Shown here one piece after another: positions 5,236 to 9,142 of a stretch of DNA of 9,142 nt. Origin of the DNA: CAZVAR01 sp964625225 (GTDB taxonomy: Bacteria > Pseudomonadota > Alphaproteobacteria > JAJUGE01). The translations under genes were made by a program, and so were the position numbers. Position 1 is the stretch's first letter. The number at the start of each line of letters is the position of its first letter. The notes beneath the pieces are model-generated. The model was not told where the DNA came from and made no database searches. It was given only the letters and a program-made list of their open reading frames with translations. The DNA is taken from assembly GCA_964625225.1 (NCBI GenBank), contig CAZVAR010000143.1, positions 1 to 9,142 on the forward strand, read 5' to 3'.

Positions 5236-5733
5236 ATGGCGATCAAGAAGTATGCGTTGGTGGGGGTGGTCGGTATGGCGTTGGCGGCGCTCGGGCCGGC
5301 GGTCACGGCGCAGGGCCAGGCGATGGCGGTGGACCAGGCGAAGGTTCTGGAGCAGCGCCAGGCGCTGATGAAGGCGGTCGGCGGCAACATGAAGGCGCTG
5401 AGCGCGGTCGCCAAGGGCGAAAGCACCGAGGCGCCGGAGGAAGTCGCGCGCCGCGCCCGCGAGATCAACGAAGCGGCGAAACGGATCGCGGCCCTGTTCG
5501 AGCCGGAGGTCCATATCGGCAATGTCGACGGCGGCCTGAAGACGACCGCCAATGAGCGAATCTGGCAGGAACCGGAGAAGTTCGCCGAGTCGGCCGCGCA
5601 GCTCGAGCAGGCCAGCCTGCAGCTCGCCATGGCGGCGGAAGCCGGCGACAACGCGAAGATCAGGGCAGCGATCGGCGACCTGGGCAAGAGCTGCGGCGGT
5701 TGCCACCAGCTCTATCGCGTCAAGAAGAACTAA
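5236..5733 (+). CDS. Class II c-type cytochrome, cytochrome c-556 / c' family
   Basis: The 165-residue protein has a Sec signal peptide (MAIKKYALVGVVGMALAALG, cut near TAQGQA at residue 29) and one covalent heme site at the far C-terminus, CGGCH at 153-157. The rest is helical, as in the four-helix-bundle class II cytochromes. The first helix reads LEQRQALMKAVGGNMKALSAVAKGE. Aligned with cytochrome c', Arg41 matches the conserved Arg12 and Met45 falls where c' has Leu16. Low-spin c-556 has Met there as the sixth iron ligand, so this is predicted to be a six-coordinate, electron-carrying c-556 rather than a gas-binding c'. The site is periplasmic. GGGAGGAG lies five bases before the ATG, the strongest ribosome site in the window. 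The di-heme cytochrome gene follows after 13 bases, so the two probably form one operon. The physiological partner is unknown. Confidence 0.9.
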   Translation: MAIKKYALVGVVGMALAALGPAVTAQGQAMAVDQAKVLEQRQALMKAVGGNMKALSAVAKGESTEAPEEVARRAREINEAAKRIAALFEPEVHIGNVDGGLKTTANERIWQEPEKFAESAAQLEQASLQLAMAAEAGDNAKIRAAIGDLGKSCGGCHQLYRVKKN

Positions 5734-5737
5734 GGGG
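5733..5737 (+). promoter_or_regulatory. Ribosome binding site deciding the TTG start of the di-heme cytochrome
   Basis: AGGGG overlaps the last base of the c-556 stop codon and lies nine bases before TTG at 5747. That start yields a basic-hydrophobic signal peptide. The first in-frame ATG (5804) would leave only about 11 residues before the mature protein. Confidence 0.5.
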
Positions 5738-5746
5738 TCCTTCGAT

Positions 5747-6664
5747 TTGGCGGAACGCAGACGCTTCGGGGAGAGGCGCGTCACGGCGCCGATTCTGGCG
5801 GCGATGCTGCTTCACACGGGTGCGGCGACGGCGCAGGACGCGGCCGCGCCCGCACCCGACCGCGGCGAGACCTTGTTCTACGCCGCCGGTTGCGACAATT
5901 GCCATACGCGCAAGGACGGCCCGCCGCTCGCCGGCGGCGTCGTCCTGAAGTCGCCCTTCGGCGACTTCGTGACGCCCAACATCACCCCGGATCCGGAGCA
6001 CGGCATCGGCCGGTGGAGCGATGCCGACTTCGTCCGTGCGCTGCGGGAGGGCGTTGCGCCGGACGGCAGCCACTACTACCCGGCCTTCCCCTACACGACC
6101 TACACCCGCATGACCGACGAGGACATGCTGGCGATCAAGCGCTGGATCTTCGAGGCGGTCGAGCCGGTCGCGCAATCGGCGCCGCCCCATGCGCTCCGGT
6201 TTCCCTTCGATCAGCGCTGGGCGCTGGCGCTCTGGAAACTGCTCTTTTTCGATCCCGGTGTCTTCCGGCCCGATCCCTCGAAATCGGAGGCGTGGAACCG
6301 CGGCGCCTATCTGGTCGAGGCAGTCGGCCATTGCGGCGAGTGCCACACGCCGCGCAATGCCTTCGGCGCGCTGGACCGCGACCGCTGGATGGCGGGCACC
6401 ACCGAGGGGCCGGACGGCGACACCGTACCGAACATCACGCCCGACGAGGCGACCGGCCTCGGCACCTGGAGCGAATCCGACATCGCCTATCTGCTCGAGA
6501 CCGGCATCCTGCCCGACGGCGACGTGGTCGGCGGCAGCATGAGCCCGGTCGTCGACGAGGGCACGGACCGCCTCTCGGCGGACGACCGCAGGGCGATCGC
6601 CGTCTATCTCAAATCCCTGCCGCCGCTTACCAATCCCGACGCCAAGGCGACCCGGGCCGAATAG
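5747..6664 (+). CDS. Di-heme class I cytochrome c, periplasmic
   Basis: From TTG 5747 the product has 305 residues: a signal peptide (basic AERRRFGERR, hydrophobic PILAAMLLHTGAA, cut near TAQ at residue 30), then two similar cytochrome c domains. Domain 1 has CDNCH at 49-53 and a candidate axial Met122 in YTRMTDEDM. Domain 2 has CGECH at 196-200 and candidate Met265 in GGSMSPVV. Each domain repeats the pattern NITPD, a W-S-(D/E)-x-D motif and a (E/R)-x-G-(V/I)-x-P-D-G motif, pointing to internal duplication. This pattern is typical of cytochrome subunits of membrane-linked dehydrogenases (alcohol, gluconate or aldehyde dehydrogenase types), although those usually carry three hemes. No dehydrogenase subunit is nearby. 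With the c-556 gene 13 bases upstream it probably forms an electron-transfer pair. Its stop lies 4 bp from the end of the convergent ThDP-enzyme gene. The start is less certain than the rest. Confidence 0.85.
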   Translation: MAERRRFGERRVTAPILAAMLLHTGAATAQDAAAPAPDRGETLFYAAGCDNCHTRKDGPPLAGGVVLKSPFGDFVTPNITPDPEHGIGRWSDADFVRALREGVAPDGSHYYPAFPYTTYTRMTDEDMLAIKRWIFEAVEPVAQSAPPHALRFPFDQRWALALWKLLFFDPGVFRPDPSKSEAWNRGAYLVEAVGHCGECHTPRNAFGALDRDRWMAGTTEGPDGDTVPNITPDEATGLGTWSESDIAYLLETGILPDGDVVGGSMSPVVDEGTDRLSADDRRAIAVYLKSLPPLTNPDAKATRAE

Positions 6665-6668
6665 CGCC

Positions 6669-8306
6669 TTACACCCTCCCTTCGACGCTGAAGGGCGAGA
6701 TGTCGCGGTCGTCGAGCAGCAGGTGGATCAAGGCGGGCCCGGGGTGGGCGAGGGCCTCGGTGAACGCGCCCGCGAACGCATCCGTCCGGCTCACGGTCCA
6801 GGCGGCCACGCCGTAACCGCGCGCCACGGCGGCGAAGTCCGGGCTCTTGAGGCGTGTCGCGAACTCGCCCTCGGCACCCGACCGCTTCTGCTGCGACACC
6901 AGGATCGAGCCCCAGGCATTGTTGTCGCAGACGATCACCTTGATCGGGATCTCGTGCTGTACCGCCGTAGTCAGCTCCTGCCCGGTCATCAGGAAGCCGC
7001 CGTCGCCGACGAAGGCGATGCTGGGCGCCTCCGGCTTGGCGAGGCAGGTGCCGAGCGCGCCGGGCACCGCATATCCCATGGCGCCGGACATCGGTCCCGC
7101 CTGAGTCCCGGGCCGGCGGAACCGGTAATAGCGATGGACCCAGCGCGCGAAGGTGCCGCTGTCGCAGAGGATCACCGACTCCTCCGGCGCGAGCTCCTCC
7201 ACCGCGGCGACGATGCGGGCCATGTCGACCGGCCCGTGCACCCGGACCTCGCCGGGCGTGGCGAAGGCGCGATAGGCGGCATGCACCCGGGCACGCCAGT
7301 CGAGGCGGTCGTCCGCCGGTGCGCCGACGGCGTGGGCCAACGCCTCGAGCGTCGGCCGTACCTCCGCCGCGATCGACACAGCCGCATGCGACCGTGCCAG
7401 CACGTCGCGGTCCGGGAAGATGTGGACCAGGGTCTGGTCCGGCCGGATCATGGTGAAGTCCTGGGTCGTGATCCCGTCGAGCCGGGCGCCGGCCGCGATC
7501 ACGAGGTCGCACGCCGCCCAGGCCTGCTCCTGGAAGGCCACGCGGTTGATCTCGAAATGCCCGCAATAGGCCGGATGATCGTTCGCGAAGGTGTCCTGCC
7601 GGCGATAGGCCGCGCACACCCCGGCGCCGCTCGCCTCGGCGAAGGCGGTCAGCGCATCGGCCGCGCGCTCGAACGAGACCATCTCCCCCGCGATCACGAG
7701 CGGCCGCTTCGCCGCGTCGATCAGCGCGGCCGCTCGGGCGACCGCCTCGGGATCCGGAGCGGCCGCCGGTCGCGCCGCCGGGGCAGGGAGCGGCGCATCG
7801 CCGGCCTCGCCGTCCAGGATGTCCTTCGGCAGCACCACCACGACCGGTCCCGGGCGGCCGCTGGTCGCGAGCGCCAGCGCGCGCGCCGTCACCTCGGCCA
7901 CTTGGTGCGAATGGCGCGGCTCCAGGACGGCCTTGGCGATGCCGCCATACATGCGGTGATAGTCGATCTCCTGGAACGCCTCGCGCCCCAGCGAGCCCGT
8001 CGGGACGTTGCCGATGAACAGCAGCAGCGGCGTCGAGTCCTGCCTGGCGGTGTGGACGCCGATCGAGGCGTTGGTGGCGCCGGGGCCGCGGCTGACGAAG
8101 GCGGCCGCGGGGCGGCGGGCGATCTTGCCGTAGGCTTCGGCGGCGAAAGTCACGCCGCTCTCGTGCCGCGGCGTGATCAGGCGAATCCGGTTCCGGTGCC
8201 GCTGCAACGCCGAGAGAATCGGCAGGTAGCTTTCGCCCGGCACCGCGAAGGCGGTGTCCACGCCCCCGGCCAGCAATGTCTCGACCAGCGCCTCGCCGCC
8301 GTTCAT
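6669..8306 (-). CDS. Thiamine-diphosphate-dependent enzyme, acetolactate synthase-like, substrate unknown
   Basis: The 545-residue protein has the three-domain layout of the acetolactate synthase/benzoylformate decarboxylase superfamily. The N-terminal Pyr domain holds the catalytic-type Glu49 in RHESGVTFAAEAYGK, followed by SRGPGATNA (72-80) and FQEID (111-115). A middle domain covers about 185-330. The C-terminal PP domain has the ThDP-Mg motif beginning GDGG at 434-437 and ending NN at 462-463 (Asp435 and Asn462 as metal ligands), with GAMGYAVPGALG ahead of it. All cofactor residues are present, so it should be active in C-C bond cleavage or carboligation of a 2-oxo acid. No regulatory ilvH-like subunit lies next to it, which argues against housekeeping branched-chain synthesis. 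The ATG has GGAG six bases upstream. The helicase gene lies 130 bp upstream on the same strand, with hairpins between. Oxalyl-CoA decarboxylase, sulfoacetaldehyde acetyltransferase or another 2-oxo acid decarboxylase cannot be excluded. Confidence 0.88.
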   Translation of the reverse strand: MNGGEALVETLLAGGVDTAFAVPGESYLPILSALQRHRNRIRLITPRHESGVTFAAEAYGKIARRPAAAFVSRGPGATNASIGVHTARQDSTPLLLFIGNVPTGSLGREAFQEIDYHRMYGGIAKAVLEPRHSHQVAEVTARALALATSGRPGPVVVVLPKDILDGEAGDAPLPAPAARPAAAPDPEAVARAAALIDAAKRPLVIAGEMVSFERAADALTAFAEASGAGVCAAYRRQDTFANDHPAYCGHFEINRVAFQEQAWAACDLVIAAGARLDGITTQDFTMIRPDQTLVHIFPDRDVLARSHAAVSIAAEVRPTLEALAHAVGAPADDRLDWRARVHAAYRAFATPGEVRVHGPVDMARIVAAVEELAPEESVILCDSGTFARWVHRYYRFRRPGTQAGPMSGAMGYAVPGALGTCLAKPEAPSIAFVGDGGFLMTGQELTTAVQHEIPIKVIVCDNNAWGSILVSQQKRSGAEGEFATRLKSPDFAAVARGYGVAAWTVSRTDAFAGAFTEALAHPGPALIHLLLDDRDISPFSVEGRV

Positions 8307-8347
8307 CCGCGTCTCCTCTGTTCCGTCGGCGCCGGCACTCTAGCGGC

Positions 8348-8374
8348 GCGAGGCGCGGCGCGGTAGGGCCTCGC
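8348..8374. terminator. Inverted repeat between the helicase and ThDP-enzyme genes
   Basis: GCGAGGC (8348-8354) pairs perfectly with GCCTCGC (8368-8374) around a 13-base loop. With the neighbouring GCCCCC/GGGGGC hairpin it could end the helicase transcript before the ThDP-enzyme gene. There is no T-tract. Confidence 0.35.
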
Positions 8375-8376
8375 CC

Positions 8377-8401
8377 CGCCCCCGTGCGTTGCGTGGGGGC
8401 G
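8377..8401. terminator. GC-rich stem-loop after the helicase gene
   Basis: CGCCCCC (8377-8383) pairs with GGGGGCG (8395-8401). A second identical right arm occurs at 8410-8416 because of a tandem duplication, so two alternative hairpins can form. The hairpin starts within 36 bases of the helicase stop codon on the minus strand. No T-run follows. Confidence 0.4.
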
Positions 8402-8415
8402 CGTTGCGTGGGGGC
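8386..8415. repeat. Perfect tandem duplication of a 15-bp unit
   Basis: GCGTTGCGTGGGGGC occurs twice head to tail, at 8386-8400 and 8401-8415, with no mismatch. It lies in the non-coding gap upstream of the ThDP-enzyme gene. The unit carries one arm of the adjacent stem-loop, so the duplication creates alternative pairings. Replication slippage is the simplest origin. Confidence 0.9.
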
Positions 8416-8436
8416 GGATGAGATCGGGCGCTTTCT

Positions 8437-9142
8437 TCATGCCGCCCGCGCGCCGCGCCCGCCGCCGCGACGGCGGCTGCCGCCCGGGCGCTGATGTGGC
8501 CGGCCCTGCGGCTTCGGCCCCGGGCCACGAGGGCGGGCATTGGCGATGTGCGCCGCGTGGTAGGGATGCTCGGCATCGATCGGCACCGGCTGGCGGATCG
8601 TCTTCTCGATGTCGCGCAGATAGGCCGTCTCCTCCGCGTCGCAGAAGGAGAGAGCGATGCCGTCCGCGCCGGCTCGGGCGGTGCGGCCGATGCGGTGGAC
8701 ATAGCTTTCCGGCTCGTTCGGCAGGTCGAAATTGATCACGTGCGTGATCCCGTCGACGTCGATGCCGCGGGCCGCGATGTCGGTCGCGACCAGCACCCGG
8801 ATCTGTCCCTTGCGGAAGCCTTCCAGCGCTTTCTGCCGGGCCCCCTGCGACTTGTTGCCGTGAATGGCGTCGGCGCGCACGCCTCCCTTGGCAAGCTGCT
8901 CGGCGACCTTGTTCGCGCCGTGCTTGGTGCGGGTGAACACCAGCGCCCGGGCGATCCCGCGGTCGCGCAGCAGGTCCGCCAGCAGGGCGCGCTTGTCGGT
9001 TTTCTCGACGAACAGCACGCGCTGATCGATCCGCTCGGCCGTGGTCGCCACTGGCGTCACCTCGACCCGGACCGGATCGCGCAGCAGGCCGGCCGCGAGA
9101 CCGCTGACGGCGCTCGGCATGGTGGCCGAGAACAGCAGCGTC
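8437..9142 (-). CDS. DEAD-box ATP-dependent RNA helicase, RhlE-like, C-terminal part (partial)
   Basis: The frame enters from the right edge and about 234 codons are visible. It begins with TLLFSATMP, which is helicase motif III (SAT), so the Met inside it (9120) is not the start. The second RecA-like domain follows: a VLFVEKTDKRALLADLL strand-helix, motif IV ALVFTRTKHGA, HGNKSQGARQKALEGFR with the Gln-Arg of motif IVa, motif V LVATDIAARGIDVDG and motif VI YVHRIGRTARAG. After the domain comes a basic Pro/Gly/Arg-rich tail (PRGPGPKPQGRPHQRPGG, then RRRGGGRG), usual for RhlE-type proteins, where it binds RNA without specificity. Such helicases remodel RNA in ribosome assembly and RNA decay, notably in the cold. 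The Q, Walker A and DEAD motifs lie outside the window. RhlE is favoured by the VEKTDKR and HGNKSQ stretches, but the exact subfamily is an inference. Confidence 0.9.
   Translation of the reverse strand, partial: TLLFSATMPSAVSGLAAGLLRDPVRVEVTPVATTAERIDQRVLFVEKTDKRALLADLLRDRGIARALVFTRTKHGANKVAEQLAKGGVRADAIHGNKSQGARQKALEGFRKGQIRVLVATDIAARGIDVDGITHVINFDLPNEPESYVHRIGRTARAGADGIALSFCDAEETAYLRDIEKTIRQPVPIDAEHPYHAAHIANARPRGPGPKPQGRPHQRPGGSRRRGGGRGARAA

Noticed and set aside
6723..8366. A 547-codon open frame on the plus strand, antisense to the ThDP-enzyme gene
   Set aside because: Its translation is rich in Arg, Gly, His and Asp with no recognisable motif, while the opposite strand encodes a complete ThDP enzyme with all cofactor residues. 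Long antisense frames are expected at this GC content.
9118..9120. ATG at 9120 as the start of the helicase gene
   Set aside because: The upstream codons complete motif III (LLFSAT), so the Met is internal to a gene that continues past the window edge.
1..9142. CRISPR array, insertion sequence, tRNA, prophage or defence-system signals
   Set aside because: No regularly spaced repeats, transposase motifs, tRNA-like folds or phage genes were seen on either strand; base composition and coding style look uniform throughout.

Overview
The window looks like chromosomal DNA from a GC-rich alphaproteobacterium, possibly Rhodospirillales-like. This is judged from codon use with G/C at most third positions, an MlaA/MlaC pair, a cytochrome c-556 type protein and an ABC-F protein of the EttA type. 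Exact taxonomy cannot be fixed from this sequence alone. I see no phage, transposon, tRNA, rRNA or CRISPR signal; it reads as core and semi-core genome.

Layout. At the left edge (1-155, +) is the C-terminal end of the translation factor EttA. It converges on a two-gene minus-strand unit, mlaA-mlaC (223-1937), whose genes overlap by ATGA. The unit encodes the outer-membrane lipoprotein and the periplasmic carrier of the Mla retrograde phospholipid pathway. A 332-bp divergent intergenic region (1938-2269) follows. It carries a 16-bp near-palindrome centred on GATATC, placed 46 bp upstream of a plus-strand unit made of an ArsR-type regulator fused to a SAM/SAH-binding methyltransferase fold (2270-3292, SahR-like) and metF (3289-4170, methylenetetrahydrofolate reductase). 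This is a self-contained SAM-cycle control module: sensor, probable operator and target enzyme, translationally coupled by a TTGA overlap.

Next is a minus-strand gene for a small, probably eight-stranded outer-membrane beta-barrel (4351-5058). It diverges from a plus-strand pair of c-type cytochromes (5236-6664): a class II cytochrome with a Met at the sixth-ligand position (c-556 type) and a di-heme class I cytochrome. The pair probably forms a periplasmic electron-transfer unit. The di-heme gene ends 4 bp before the end of a convergent thiamine-diphosphate-dependent enzyme gene (6669-8306, -) of the acetolactate synthase/benzoylformate decarboxylase superfamily, substrate unknown. A 130-bp gap with hairpins and a 15-bp tandem duplication separates it from the 3' part of an RhlE-like DEAD-box RNA helicase gene (8437-9142, -), which runs off the right edge.

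The most rewarding item is the SahR-like regulator with its operator and metF. Second-tier items are the long acidic/proline-rich C-terminal tail on MlaA, the c-556/di-heme cytochrome pair and the unassigned ThDP enzyme. I found no convincing evidence of a wholly undescribed system.
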